From Myxococcaceae bacterium JPH2 (GTDB lineage: Bacteria; Myxococcota; Myxococcia; Myxococcales; Myxococcaceae), in the NCBI GenBank assembly GCA_016458225.1, contig JAEMGR010000001.1, positions 744,001 to 808,000 of the forward strand: a DNA stretch of 64,000 nucleotides. Direction: 5' to 3'. Under the pieces are notes generated by a model. It made no database searches and was not told the DNA's origin. It saw nothing but the letters and a program-made list of their open reading frames with translations. Shown piece by piece: positions 47,101-55,912 of the stretch. The position numbers and the translations under genes are program-made. Each line of letters begins with the position of its first letter. The stretch's first letter is position 1.

Positions 47101-50100
47101 GACACGTGGCAGGTCTACGCGTATGCGTATGACGACTGGGGCAACACCACGCGCCTGGAGGACCCCGCGAAGGCGGTCGTCACCCACCACTACGAGAGCG
47201 CCTACCGCACGTTCCCCAGCAAGCGCGTGCTGCCCGCGCCCCCCTCCGGCCGCGCCCTGGAGTTCGAGTTCCAGTACGACGCGGCCCTCGGCGTCCTCGC
47301 CTCCCAGACGCTGCCGACCGGCGCGCGCGAGGTGCACCTGCACGACGGATTGGGCCGTCCGGTCGAGACCCAGCGCACGGGCCCCGATGGCGCGCTCGTC
47401 GCCACGCTGCGCTACCAGCGAGGCCAGGACGCGGAAGGCAGGTACCGCCGCACGCTGACCCGACAGGAGTGGAACAAGGACACCTGGAAGGCCCAGACGG
47501 ACTACGTGGACGGCTTCGGTCGCGTGACGCGCATCGCGCGACAGGGCATGGAGAGCGGGGCCCTGGTGGGCCGCGCCATCCAGGAAGACACCGTCCTGGA
47601 CGCGCACGACCAACCGGTGGAGCAGTCCCTGCCGTACTTCCGGGGCGATTCGCCGCAGCGCGCCCAGGCGCTCACGTATGACGAGTACGAGCGGGTGGTG
47701 CGCCGCGAGACCACGGGTGTCGGAACGACGACGCACGTGACGACCTACGAGTACCCGCGCGCCTACCGCGTCGTCGTCACCGAGGGCGCGACCTCCAGCG
47801 AGACCCGCACCCGGACGTTGACGCACGGGTTCTACGGCGACGCGCAGTGCCTGGTGGAGCTGCAGGACAGCCACGGCAACACCACGCGCTACGCGCATGA
47901 CGCCCTGGGGCGCCGGCTCACCGCGACGGACCCCAAGGTGGAGACCACGTTCACCTACGACGGCTTGGACCGCCACGTCGTCATCGCCACCCGCGCGGGC
48001 AGCACCACCTTCACGCGCGAGACCTATTCCTACCGAGACGACCAACGCCAGTGGACGCACACGGATGGCGCCGGGCAGGTGACGACCTTCCAGTACGACC
48101 CGCTCCAGCGCTTGCTGTCGAAGCGCGTGGGCACCGAGGAGACGACCTATACCTACGACGAGCACACCAGCGACTGGTCTCTCGGGAAGCGGACCGGCGT
48201 GCGGCTCCCGGACGGCACCACGTATGCGTATGGATACGACGCGGACGGCCACACCCTCTCCACGCGGCTGACGCTGGACGGAACGCAGTACACGCTGGGC
48301 CAGGAGTTCACGCCCGCGCATCGGCTCTCCCGACTCGTCTATCCCGACGCGGCCAGGACGGAGCTGCGCTACCAGCGCGACTCCATGGAGCGCCTGCAGC
48401 GCATCACCGAGGGCAGCGTCGAGCATCTGCTCCAGTCGGACTTCACCGCGCTCGGCGCCCCGTCCGTGGCTCGGTATGCCAATGGCGTGCGCACCGCGTG
48501 GACCTACACCGCGGATGGACATCAGCTCACCCAGGACGTGTTTGGCCATGACGAGCGGCCCGTGTCCGCCAGCACGCTGGAGTGGAATCCCTTCTGGCAG
48601 GTGAGCGCCGTCCGAGACCGCCTGGAGTCTCGGCGCGACGAGGCGTTCACCTATGACACCGTGGGCCAGCTGCTGCGGGCCCAGGGCGGCGACCTGGGCC
48701 TCAAGGAGTATGCCTATGACGCGGCCTGCAGCCTCATCCGCAAGGACGGGCTGACGCTGGAGCGCGCGGGCTATCAGCTCACCCGCGGCTTCTCCCCGTC
48801 GAGCACCGACGCGGTCACCACGCGCTACGACGCGAACGGCAGTCTGGTGGAGCTGCAACACCAGGGCACCACCACGCAGTTCCGCTACGACGGCGAGCGG
48901 CGACTCATCCAGGCCGGCGAGGTGAGCTTCACCTATGACCATGACGGTCGCCGCCTCAAGAAGGTGGAGCCAGGACAGACGACCTACTACCTCGCGCCTT
49001 GCTACGAGGTGGTGGTCTTCTCCTCCGGCGCGCGCCAGCACACGCGCTACGTCCTGGATGAAGAGCACCTCATCGCCTCCGTCACCGTCGTGGAGAGCGG
49101 CACACCTCCGAGCGGACGCACCGGCATCCCCACTCCGGGCACGCGCTACTTCCACGTCAACAACACGCGCAGCACCACGCTGCTGACCGATGAGCGGGGC
49201 CAGGTCGCCAGCGCCATGGACTACGACCCGTTCGGCACCCCGAGACTGCGCGCGGGCAGCGACGACTTCCGGCGCAAGTACACCGGGCTGGAGCTGGACA
49301 GCACCGGCCTCTATTACGCGGCCTCGCGCTACTACAGCCCCTTGCTCGGTGGCTTCATCACCACGGACACCCAGCTCGCCACGCAGGAGGACCGGACCGG
49401 GGCGTTCAACCGCTACGCCTACGTCCTGAACGACCCAGTCACACACGTCGACCCGTCGGGCTTCGGCTTCTTCGGCAGCATCAAGAACTTCTTCACCAAC
49501 ACGCTGCCCGACTGGTTCTCCCGGAACTGGGAGCACGTCGTCTCCTACGCGGTGGACATCGCGCTCATCGCGGGTGGCATCGCGCTGTCCTTCGTCCCGG
49601 GCCTGCAAGGCGTGGCGGCCATCGCGGTGGGCATGGCCGTGGGCGGACTGGTGGGCGCGGGCCTGGGCGGACTGGCCTACAACATCAGCACCAACGCCAC
49701 GGGCGACGAGTTCAGTTGGAAGGGCTGGGGAACCCAGGTGGGCATCGGCGCGGCGGCGGGCGCCATCGCCGGGGGCTTCTCCGCCGCGGGAGAGCTGGCG
49801 GCCACGGGGCTCAACCTCGCCAGCCGCAGCCTGCTCAACATCGGCGTGCGCGCCGGCGTGGACCTCGCGGGCGGTGTGGCGTCTGGGATTGCCAGTCAGG
49901 TGATGGGCAACGCCATCGCGGGCGCGCCACTGGGCGCGGACCTCACGTTCGCCGCGGTGTTCGGCGGCGCCGCGGGCGTGGCGGGCAGCGTGGTGGCCTC
50001 AGGTGGCAAGGCGTGGCTCTCGCGCGTGGGCCGCGCATTGGATGACGTGGACGGACTGGCGGATGGGCTGCGCCGCGCGTCCTACAACGTCTCGGGGGGC

Positions 50101-50235
50101 CCCACGCTCCAGCTCGACGTGGAGGGCATGCGCAAGGTCATCGCGCTCACCCTGGGCGGCACCTTCGGCACCTCGCTTGGGTACACGCTCAGCTCCCTGC
50201 ACGCCGAGCAGTTCCTGCTTCCCGGGATGACGTGA
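44200..50235 (+). CDS. SpvB/VCBS/RHS-repeat protein with variable C-terminal domain (TcB-TcC-like)
   Basis: The 2011-residue protein starts with an SpvB-like domain (STGRLTDQFQVDKDGG, LGIAYNSGG). About residues 320-700 carry VCBS/FG-GAP repeats with DVSGNGLTDV, DVDADGHMDLVY, DVDGDGRSDLVY. RHS/YD repeats follow from about 900. The RHS core ends YYASRYYSPLLGGFITTD then NRYAYVLNDPVTHVDPSG at about residue 1751. The C-terminal 258 residues are Gly/Ala-rich and hydrophobic (SWKGWGTQVGIGAAAG...) and resemble no nuclease I know. By analogy with TcB/TcC cocoons, the shell may encapsulate or deliver the C-terminal part. No signal peptide or Tc A-component gene is seen. An upstream start at 44113 is possible but has no ribosome site. 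Confidence 0.85.
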   Translation: MADSTGRLTDQFQVDKDGGASYAFELKVPPGTAGLAPALGIAYNSGGSDGLMGVGFGLSGLSSITRVGRTVAQDGQHGAVSYDLDDRFSLDGQRLMAVSGAYGQPQTVYHTEIQSWRKVVPHYPSGWDVQRGPQSFIVHTRDGQTWEYGTSEDSRVPASSTQPAIRLWSLHRVTDRHGNFMTVTYEQDAQNNVHYPKLIEYTDNARNPITKKRQVRFGYTERQDATTQYVGGSPFRTTRLLSQVQTFVDGALVRTYRFDYQLSKATRRPLLHAVSTDARDTSLPRTTFAWQGQGDAEPTLFQAPRSLGKTMQGGLRIPMDVSGNGLTDVLHAYASDQQLRLDLYLSTRQGLEGPHAVDLGGATLPWGGTFCPLDVDADGHMDLVYAANNAGRLGLTLFKAAERNGRWTLARQGPVNGAGPADLIWGGRLLALDVDGDGRSDLVYATNSAATLKLEVLYSQGNSFAPSSSGPVSTSLPFGGHLVPLDVAGNGQTDLVYATNDSGFLKLTWLKAAPERQGFQVQTEPLLPSGTRVPWGGSLLPIHLSGNGALDLLNPYTDGSTLHLRVLRNTGKGFVLQDLGSTGLAFGAIIPQLMPADVQGSGRDDLIIVGEHRPTGAPASSRLAVLVNEGGALRPYPKVAQVPAFVAAGESTAALGLTGIGKADVLHVDGSGATHLLAATLEYPDLVASITNGLGGRFELTYKPLTDPSIYSRKPPASDTVDMQALFNNQLPGATYALAAQPGAQASPVGMSFASRTVQYPRYVVAAYAQVYSAAQGSTHAFAYSGARLSLQGRGWMGFAAWSKTDPHTGPSGVVTETRYHQDFPRTSAVESQTVRRASDQALMARSEYVYSTPASAGVYQLQTTETRKKLYTFATTDTPDCVRTNSFQYDDYGNAIAITQTATGTATAPLYTAQSFQNSVELHRFGFLTERKLSADPQGTQPLHWERTTYASDTWDVRTHARWSGTDTWQVYAYAYDDWGNTTRLEDPAKAVVTHHYESAYRTFPSKRVLPAPPSGRALEFEFQYDAALGVLASQTLPTGAREVHLHDGLGRPVETQRTGPDGALVATLRYQRGQDAEGRYRRTLTRQEWNKDTWKAQTDYVDGFGRVTRIARQGMESGALVGRAIQEDTVLDAHDQPVEQSLPYFRGDSPQRAQALTYDEYERVVRRETTGVGTTTHVTTYEYPRAYRVVVTEGATSSETRTRTLTHGFYGDAQCLVELQDSHGNTTRYAHDALGRRLTATDPKVETTFTYDGLDRHVVIATRAGSTTFTRETYSYRDDQRQWTHTDGAGQVTTFQYDPLQRLLSKRVGTEETTYTYDEHTSDWSLGKRTGVRLPDGTTYAYGYDADGHTLSTRLTLDGTQYTLGQEFTPAHRLSRLVYPDAARTELRYQRDSMERLQRITEGSVEHLLQSDFTALGAPSVARYANGVRTAWTYTADGHQLTQDVFGHDERPVSASTLEWNPFWQVSAVRDRLESRRDEAFTYDTVGQLLRAQGGDLGLKEYAYDAACSLIRKDGLTLERAGYQLTRGFSPSSTDAVTTRYDANGSLVELQHQGTTTQFRYDGERRLIQAGEVSFTYDHDGRRLKKVEPGQTTYYLAPCYEVVVFSSGARQHTRYVLDEEHLIASVTVVESGTPPSGRTGIPTPGTRYFHVNNTRSTTLLTDERGQVASAMDYDPFGTPRLRAGSDDFRRKYTGLELDSTGLYYAASRYYSPLLGGFITTDTQLATQEDRTGAFNRYAYVLNDPVTHVDPSGFGFFGSIKNFFTNTLPDWFSRNWEHVVSYAVDIALIAGGIALSFVPGLQGVAAIAVGMAVGGLVGAGLGGLAYNISTNATGDEFSWKGWGTQVGIGAAAGAIAGGFSAAGELAATGLNLASRSLLNIGVRAGVDLAGGVASGIASQVMGNAIAGAPLGADLTFAAVFGGAAGVAGSVVASGGKAWLSRVGRALDDVDGLADGLRRASYNVSGGPTLQLDVEGMRKVIALTLGGTFGTSLGYTLSSLHAEQFLLPGMT

Positions 50236-50281
50236 GCGCCGACGCCCGGCGGCGATGCAACGACGTGGAGGGCAGTCACAC

Positions 50282-51685
50282 ATGAAGACCACGACACACA
50301 CGAGGCCACGCATCCTGTTCACGGGCGCGCCGGCGGGACACGACTTCTCCGCGCTGAAGGAGGTGGGTGACGTCACCGTCAAGCAGGGCAAGGAAGGCCT
50401 GGAGCACGCGGAGGTGCTCTGGGTCGACTGCGCCAGCACACGGCCTGAGCAATACACGGCCTTGCTGCGCTCGGCCCTGGACGCGGGCAAGACGGTGGTG
50501 CTCGGTCGCCCCGATGCGGCGGCGCGCGAAGCGTTGACGGGCCTCGCGTCGCTGCGGCTCGAGGAGGGCGCCACGGCATTGCTGGTCACCCGTGACACGG
50601 ACATCGCCACGCCCTCCAGCTACTCGGTCACCGCGCTGGGCAGCCACTCCCTCGAGGAACCCTCGGTGGAGCACCAGTCCGGCGGGGACAAGGCGGCCGT
50701 GACGCCCCCCACGCCCGAGGCGCGCGGCCCCCGGCTGGTGCATGACGCGGACGCGCTGAGGCACGACTGGGGCGCCATGCTGGAGGCGCACCACCACCGC
50801 GCCCGCCGCTCCGTGGGCGGCCCCGGCCTCATCCCGCCCACCGGCGTCTTGTATGGCATTCGGACGCTGAGCCGCAGCTTCCCCATGACCGTCCGGCACG
50901 ACACCTGGTCCGCCACGAGCGGCAAGAGCCAGTCCACCGAGGCGGGTTTCACCAGCTCGTTCTACGTCTACCGGGAGAACGGCAAGGCGAGCGCGGACTA
51001 CGTCGTCATTCGGATCCAGGAAGCCACCTTCTCCACCGGCTCGCTCATGGTGCGCGCCGACAACGCCAAGGGCTTCTGGCAGTTCGAGCTGCAGACGGAG
51101 TGCACCAACAACCGGAGCGTGGCGCTCATCAGCAACAGCCCAGGCACGACGAACGGCCCCGGCGTGGGCGCGCAAATCACCCTCCCGGTCAACGTCAAGC
51201 TGGTGCAGGACGGAGGCTGCGTCCCCACCCACTGGTCCGCGTCACATGGCCCCGTGCCCCGCTCCATCGAGGGCTGGGGACTCATCAACCGGAGCGCGGT
51301 CAGCGCGGGACGGGCCACCTGGTACTACCACCAGCGCGACGTCTGGAATCCCATCAATGATCCACCCAACCAGTTCAGCCGCTGGTGGGCCGGCATGTTC
51401 GACGGCGGCTACGGCGGACGGGTGAAGAACCACACCGCGCTCGCGGGCGCCTCGTTCACGGTGGAGACCGTCGCCGCGTGGCGCTTCAGCGCGAGCACCA
51501 TCGCGTCCAATCCCAACGTGATGTTCACCGAGAACCTCGCGATGAACTACGCGGCGTTCGCGAACCCCTCGGGCACAGGCAACGGCCACCACCAGATTTC
51601 CTATTACACGTCGATGATCTCCCGCTCCGACTCGCTGACCATCAACCTGGTCTCCGCGACGGACATCGCCAGCCCCTGCAAGTGA
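50282..51685 (+). CDS. Unknown protein co-transcribed with RHS gene
   Basis: The 467-residue protein lies 46 bp after the RHS gene with GGAGGG about 9 bp before its ATG. It has no signal peptide. Residues 10-110 look like an alpha/beta domain (RILFTGAPAGHD, AGKTVVLGRPDAAAREAL). The remaining 320 residues are beta-rich with aromatic/Ser/Asn stretches (SADYVVIRIQEATFSTGSLM, YHQRDVWNPINDPPNQF). The beta-rich part could be an exported or pore-forming-like domain, but I see no diagnostic motif. No immunity-protein family was recognised. Confidence 0.6.
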   Translation: MKTTTHTRPRILFTGAPAGHDFSALKEVGDVTVKQGKEGLEHAEVLWVDCASTRPEQYTALLRSALDAGKTVVLGRPDAAAREALTGLASLRLEEGATALLVTRDTDIATPSSYSVTALGSHSLEEPSVEHQSGGDKAAVTPPTPEARGPRLVHDADALRHDWGAMLEAHHHRARRSVGGPGLIPPTGVLYGIRTLSRSFPMTVRHDTWSATSGKSQSTEAGFTSSFYVYRENGKASADYVVIRIQEATFSTGSLMVRADNAKGFWQFELQTECTNNRSVALISNSPGTTNGPGVGAQITLPVNVKLVQDGGCVPTHWSASHGPVPRSIEGWGLINRSAVSAGRATWYYHQRDVWNPINDPPNQFSRWWAGMFDGGYGGRVKNHTALAGASFTVETVAAWRFSASTIASNPNVMFTENLAMNYAAFANPSGTGNGHHQISYYTSMISRSDSLTINLVSATDIASPCK

Positions 51686-51695
51686 CACATGGGCC

Positions 51696-51733
51696 CTCGG
51701 GCTCCGAGCCGTGACAGCCACTCGGAGCCCGAG
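51696..51733. terminator. Strong bidirectional hairpin terminator
   Basis: A perfect 13-bp stem (CTCGGGCTCCGAG / CTCGGAGCCCGAG) with a 12-base loop lies in the 60-bp gap between the convergent RHS-partner and globin genes. Confidence 0.8.
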
Positions 51734-51745
51734 CCGCCCGCGCCC

Positions 51746-52222
51746 TCACGGGCGATAGGGACCTCCCGGCACGCCCCAGCCCCACGCGGGCATGGGCGCG
51801 TCGAAGGTCACGCTCGCGCCGGGCTGTGAGTTGATGACCGCGAGCCGAGAGCCCCACTCGATGTACGCCACCAGCGCCGAGCGGAACTCGGGGTCCGCGG
51901 GGAGCGCCACCGCGTCGGCGGTGTCGAGCAGCAGCTCCACCCATCTGCGCCGCTGCGCTTCCGACAGGTGCTTCTCCAGGTGATGCCGCAGCATCGCTGC
52001 GTGTCCGCCATGCGCCGCGCTGTAGTGCGCCGGGCCACCGAGCACCTCGCCCAGGAAGAGGGCGACGTGGGCGGGGTGCGCCGCGGACATCCGCGCGAAG
52101 ACGGGCCCGAGCAGCGGATCCGCGCTCACGCGCGTGTAGAAGGCCTCGGTCAGCCGCGCGAGCGCGTCGGCCCCGCCGGCCCAGTCATACAGCGACGGCA
52201 CCGCGGGGGGGGCCTCACTCAC
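51746..52222 (-). CDS. Group II truncated hemoglobin
   Basis: A 158-residue haem protein with the trHbO/group II pattern: SLYDWAGGADALARLTEAFYTRV, then VFARMSAAHPAHVALFLGEVLGG and the proximal-His region HGGHAAMLRHH, ending with GWGVPGGPYRP. It should bind O2 or NO. Its GTG start overlaps the stop of the preceding monooxygenase-like gene as GTGA, so the two are coupled. Confidence 0.9.
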   Translation of the reverse strand: MSEAPPAVPSLYDWAGGADALARLTEAFYTRVSADPLLGPVFARMSAAHPAHVALFLGEVLGGPAHYSAAHGGHAAMLRHHLEKHLSEAQRRRWVELLLDTADAVALPADPEFRSALVAYIEWGSRLAVINSQPGASVTFDAPMPAWGWGVPGGPYRP

Positions 52223-52638
52223 GGACGACTCCACGCGCCCTCGACGCGGCAGTGCTTCATCTCCTGGATGTCGGCGATGAAGGGCCGCACCAGCGCGAGG
52301 AACGCGGGGAACGAGGCGCCAGTGCGAAAGCCTTGCAGGTGCCCCTCCAGCGAATCCCACTCGATGCGGACGATGAAGTGACGAGGCTCCTCGGTGCCTC
52401 GGGTGACCTCGTAGCGCAAGCAGTGCGGCGAGGCCCGCAGGTGTTCACCCGCGAGGCGGTAGGCCTCGAGGAACGCCTCCGCGCGCTCAGCGGGGATGTC
52501 GTAACGGATGTACTCCACGACCATGTGATGCGACTCCTTGCTCGCGAGGGGACGCGGCGTTGCGGGCGGGACAGCGAGCGCCTCGGCCCCCAAGAGGGTG
52601 AGGAGGAGCACCGTGGCACGACACGACTTCCAAGACAC
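52219..52638 (-). CDS. Antibiotic biosynthesis monooxygenase (ABM) domain protein, possibly exported
   Basis: The conserved ABM core (VVEYIRYDIPAERAEAFLEAYRLAG, HFIVRIEWDSLEGHLQGFR) is a ferredoxin-like fold that degrades quinones or haem in some members. With the GTG at 52638 (GGAGG 6 bp upstream) a signal peptide (LLLTLLGAEALA) is added, giving 139 residues. An internal ATG at 52524 with AAGGAG would give a 101-residue cytoplasmic form. Coupled to the downstream globin and divergent from an AraC gene, it may belong to an oxidative or redox response. Confidence 0.78.
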   Translation of the reverse strand: MSWKSCRATVLLLTLLGAEALAVPPATPRPLASKESHHMVVEYIRYDIPAERAEAFLEAYRLAGEHLRASPHCLRYEVTRGTEEPRHFIVRIEWDSLEGHLQGFRTGASFPAFLALVRPFIADIQEMKHCRVEGAWSRP

Positions 52639-52773
52639 GGACCACCTCCGGGGCACGGCGCGATTCCGAAATGGAGCGCCGGCCCACGCGCGCCAAGGTA
52701 AGAACCCGGGCGACTGCGCGCTGGGTCGTCCGTCCCGTTTCATGGGCCGGCCGTCCCGGAAGGAGCGGATGGG

Positions 52774-53709
52774 ATGGAGCCACTCTCGGCGGTGTTGAGC
52801 GGGGTGCGCCTGAAGGGGAGCATCTACGCCGCCTGGGAGCTGCACGCCCCCTGGGGCATGGCGCTCCCTCAAGCGCCCTTCGCCGCGTTCCACTTCGTGG
52901 AGCAGGGCGAGTGCTGGGTGCATTCCGGCGACGAATTCCATCGGCTGGACGCGGGCGAGCTGGTGGTCCTGTTCGGCGGACAGGCGCACCAGCTGACGTC
53001 CTCGCGCGCCGCCGCATCGGAGCCCCTGGACGTGCTGCGGCGACGTCACCCCGCCAAGGCAGGGGTCCACCGGGTGGGGAGCACGGGAGCGCAGACCCGG
53101 CTGGTGTGCGGGAAGTTCGCCGCCGAGGGCGAGCAGGGCCTCCAGATGCTGCGCGGACTTCCCGCCGGGGTATGCCTGCGACAGGAGCAACTCGCCACGC
53201 TGCCCGCGCTGCGCGCACTGTTGACCTCGCTGTCACACGAGGCCGCGTCCACCGCGCCAGGCGCCGCGACCGCCGCCGCGCGCATCACCGAAGCACTGTT
53301 CGTCCAGGTGCTGCGCGCGCTCCTGAAGGGGACAGAGGACGACACGCCACCGGGCTGGCTCGCGGGCCTGCGTGAGCCTCGCATCGCCCACGCGCTCCAG
53401 TTGCTGCACGCGGAGCCCGCGCGCTCCTGGTCACTGGGAGCACTCGCCAGCACCGTGGGCATGTCCCGCACGCGCTTCGCCCTGCTCTTCCAGGAGCGCA
53501 TCGGCCAGCCACCGATGACGTACCTCACCCACCTGCGGCTCGACTGGGTGGCGCAGCGCCTGCGTGATGGCGAGGAGTCCATCGCGCAGTTGGCGCACGC
53601 AGCGGGCTTCGAGAGCCAGGGCGGCCTCAGCCGCGCGTTCCGCAAGCGCTTCGGGCAGACACCCTCGGACGTGCGCCGGGCCGCGCGCGACACCCGAGCC
53701 ACGGGCTAG
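52774..53709 (+). CDS. AraC-family transcriptional regulator with cupin domain
   Basis: The 311-residue protein has an N-terminal cupin-type sensing domain (FHFVEQGECWV, LDAGELVVLFGG) and a C-terminal AraC double-HTH (SLGALASTVGMSRTRFALLF and SIAQLAHAAGFESQGGLSRAFRKRFG). AGGAG lies 8 bp before the ATG. It diverges from the ABM/globin pair across 135 bp and is likely to control them; the ligand is unknown. Confidence 0.9.
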   Translation: MEPLSAVLSGVRLKGSIYAAWELHAPWGMALPQAPFAAFHFVEQGECWVHSGDEFHRLDAGELVVLFGGQAHQLTSSRAAASEPLDVLRRRHPAKAGVHRVGSTGAQTRLVCGKFAAEGEQGLQMLRGLPAGVCLRQEQLATLPALRALLTSLSHEAASTAPGAATAAARITEALFVQVLRALLKGTEDDTPPGWLAGLREPRIAHALQLLHAEPARSWSLGALASTVGMSRTRFALLFQERIGQPPMTYLTHLRLDWVAQRLRDGEESIAQLAHAAGFESQGGLSRAFRKRFGQTPSDVRRAARDTRATG

Positions 53710-53715
53710 CGAACA

Positions 53716-53745
53716 CCGGGGCGGCGCCACACGGCACCGCCCCGG
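53716..53745. terminator. Bidirectional hairpin terminator
   Basis: A 13-bp stem with one mismatch (CCGGGGCGGCGCC / GGCACCGCCCCGG) and a 4-base loop, between the convergent AraC and M19 genes. Confidence 0.75.
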
Positions 53746-53760
53746 CGAATCCGACTCAAC

Positions 53761-55791
53761 TCAGCCGCAGGTCAACCACTTGCACGAGTTGGACAGACAC
53801 TCGCGCGCGCTGCTGCACAGCGCTCCCTTTGCCTTCTTGTTCACGCAGTTGCCCGCGTTGAGGCCCCAGCCACAGTACTGGTTGGTGCCGCAGTGCGCGT
53901 CAGTGACGCAGATGCACGAGCCCGTCGAACCCGTGCAGTCCTCCGACGTCGTGCACGAACCGCTCTTGCACTCCGCATCGTAGCGGCAGGTATCCGCGAC
54001 CGCCTTCGACGCGGGCGCGTAGGGCTTGCCACACATCGTGGGGTACGCCGCCTCGCGAGTGGACTTGGGGACGTACGCCGCCACGCCGCTGGTGTCGATG
54101 TCCGCCGCCGCGTCCGCCATGCCCGTGCGCGCGCTGTTCGCCCGCTCCCACATGCGGATGAAGTTCTCCGCCGAGCCCTCCAGGCCCGTGGTGTTGACGC
54201 CGAGCTGCTTCAGGTCGCGCACCACGTCCGGCAGGAAGCCCACGTGCGCCAGACCATTGACATCGAAGTCCGTGCCCAGACGACCCGGGCCCGACGTGCG
54301 CTGCTGATCCATCTGCGCATCCGCCTCCGCGCGGAAGCCCGCCGAGCACGCGCCGAAGTTGCCGAAGCGCGGGCGCGTCTGCTGGATGAAGCCGTTGAGG
54401 TCCGCGCCGAAGCCCATGTTCACCTTCAGGCCCTGGCGACCAAACTCATACGCCTGCGCCAGCGAGCGCGTGGAACCCTGGCAGTTGTTGGCCACCGTCG
54501 TGCGCGTATAGGTCCGCGTCTCGTCATGCGCCGTGCGCAGACCAAACATGCCGCCCGTCTGGCGGATGTCGCGCACCACCCACGCGGGCGTCGTCTTCTC
54601 GTTGGCGGCCAGGTCCGGGTTCATCACCTCGCGGAAGTGGCCGTGCGAGACGAACAGCGGGTAGTAGGTGTTCGCCTGGGACAGCGCGAAGGCATCCTGC
54701 ACGCTGCGCTCGGACATGTGGGCCATGTCGATGAGCATGCCCTTGGCCATCATCTCCTGGACCAGCGCCTTGCCGTCGGTCGTCAGGCCCTTGGTGTTGC
54801 GGCAGTTCGCATCCACGTCGAAGCCGAGCGTGAAGCCCGAGCCCGTCAGGCCGCAGTCCGTGTCGATGTGGCAGTTCTCCAGGAACTGCGCGACCTGGAA
54901 GATGGCGTTGTGCGGCGCCGCGCCACCGAAGCGGTTGTCCAACTGGTGCACCGGCTGCAACGAGCGCACCCCCAGGCCGTACACGCGGTTGAGCTCCGCG
55001 CGCCAGTCCTTGGTGCCGAACAGCTTGCTCGACTCGATGGACAGCACCATGGCGAGCTTGCCCGCCGCGATGATCTGCCGCGCGTGGGCGGGCGACAGGG
55101 CAATCTCCACCCAGTCATTGCGCGCATCGAAGTCGCGGGCCATCTGGAGCTGGAGGTCCACGTCCGCCATCTCGTCGCAGGGCCGCTTGAGGTTCTGGTA
55201 CGGCAAGGCCTTGCAGAGAAACTCGTTGCTCACGAGCGACACCATCACCAGGGACATGCCTCCGGCCTTGGCCTGCTTCAGCCAACCCTCCCACGCCTGC
55301 TGGTGGGCGATGGTGTCCCAGCGCGGCCACTCGGTGGGCGTGTTCATGCGGCCCAGGTGCAGGCCAGTGTCGCCCTCGGTGCCCTCGATTTGACCAATGA
55401 CCTCCGAGGCCACCGCGCCGCCCACTCCAAACACGTCCGACAGGATGGGCACGCCGCTCAGGTTCACGCTGCCGGAGTTGGGACAGAGGTTGAGCAGGTC
55501 GCGCAGGTCCATTCGTACCCGCGCGTGGTCGCTCTCCGGCGCACCGCCGTCACAGCTCGTGAGCGCACCGGTATAGCTGCCGTGGAACCAGCCACCGCCG
55601 AACGCCTCCTCGGCGAACATGTGGTGGTGCATCTCCGCGAAGCCACTCACGGCCAACGGCTGCGCGACCGACTCGGGCTCGGGCGCCGGGGCCTGCTCCT
55701 CCGAGACGGGACCACAGGACAGCGCGACCGCGGAAGCCAACCACCACGGGGAGAACAGCTGACGCAGACCACTTCGGAGACGACGCTGCAT
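53761..55791 (-). CDS. M19-type metallopeptidase/amidohydrolase lipoprotein with Cys-rich C-terminal modules
   Basis: The 676-residue lipoprotein (lipobox VALSC) has an M19 (renal dipeptidase-like) TIM-barrel: EMHHHMF, VLSIESSKLFG, GVRSLQPVHQLDNRFGG, LIDMAHMS, FVSHGHFR and FGADLNGF, with metal-binding His/Glu/Asp. The last 75 residues carry Cys modules (CRYDAECKSGSC, DAHCGTNQYCG, SARECLSNSC) with Dickkopf-like spacing. M19 members cleave dipeptides or beta-lactams; this one may act on envelope or prey peptides. The ATG at 55791 follows GGAAAGG; the upstream GTG is less likely. Confidence 0.8.
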   Translation of the reverse strand: MQRRLRSGLRQLFSPWWLASAVALSCGPVSEEQAPAPEPESVAQPLAVSGFAEMHHHMFAEEAFGGGWFHGSYTGALTSCDGGAPESDHARVRMDLRDLLNLCPNSGSVNLSGVPILSDVFGVGGAVASEVIGQIEGTEGDTGLHLGRMNTPTEWPRWDTIAHQQAWEGWLKQAKAGGMSLVMVSLVSNEFLCKALPYQNLKRPCDEMADVDLQLQMARDFDARNDWVEIALSPAHARQIIAAGKLAMVLSIESSKLFGTKDWRAELNRVYGLGVRSLQPVHQLDNRFGGAAPHNAIFQVAQFLENCHIDTDCGLTGSGFTLGFDVDANCRNTKGLTTDGKALVQEMMAKGMLIDMAHMSERSVQDAFALSQANTYYPLFVSHGHFREVMNPDLAANEKTTPAWVVRDIRQTGGMFGLRTAHDETRTYTRTTVANNCQGSTRSLAQAYEFGRQGLKVNMGFGADLNGFIQQTRPRFGNFGACSAGFRAEADAQMDQQRTSGPGRLGTDFDVNGLAHVGFLPDVVRDLKQLGVNTTGLEGSAENFIRMWERANSARTGMADAAADIDTSGVAAYVPKSTREAAYPTMCGKPYAPASKAVADTCRYDAECKSGSCTTSEDCTGSTGSCICVTDAHCGTNQYCGWGLNAGNCVNKKAKGALCSSARECLSNSCKWLTCG

Positions 55792-55912
55792 GCGAGGCAC
55801 CTTTCCGAGCTGGGGGGAACCTCCGCACGTATCAGCACTTGTTCTCGCTAATCAAACACCCCGGACTATTCTCGTTCTCTCGACTTGTAGATGACGCACC
55901 GCGAGGCGCCGC

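Noticed and set aside
44137..49608. Very long open minus-strand frame across the RHS gene
   Set aside because: Antisense frame caused by GC-rich codon bias of the plus-strand gene; no ribosome site, no motif and Arg/Gly/Val-rich translation.
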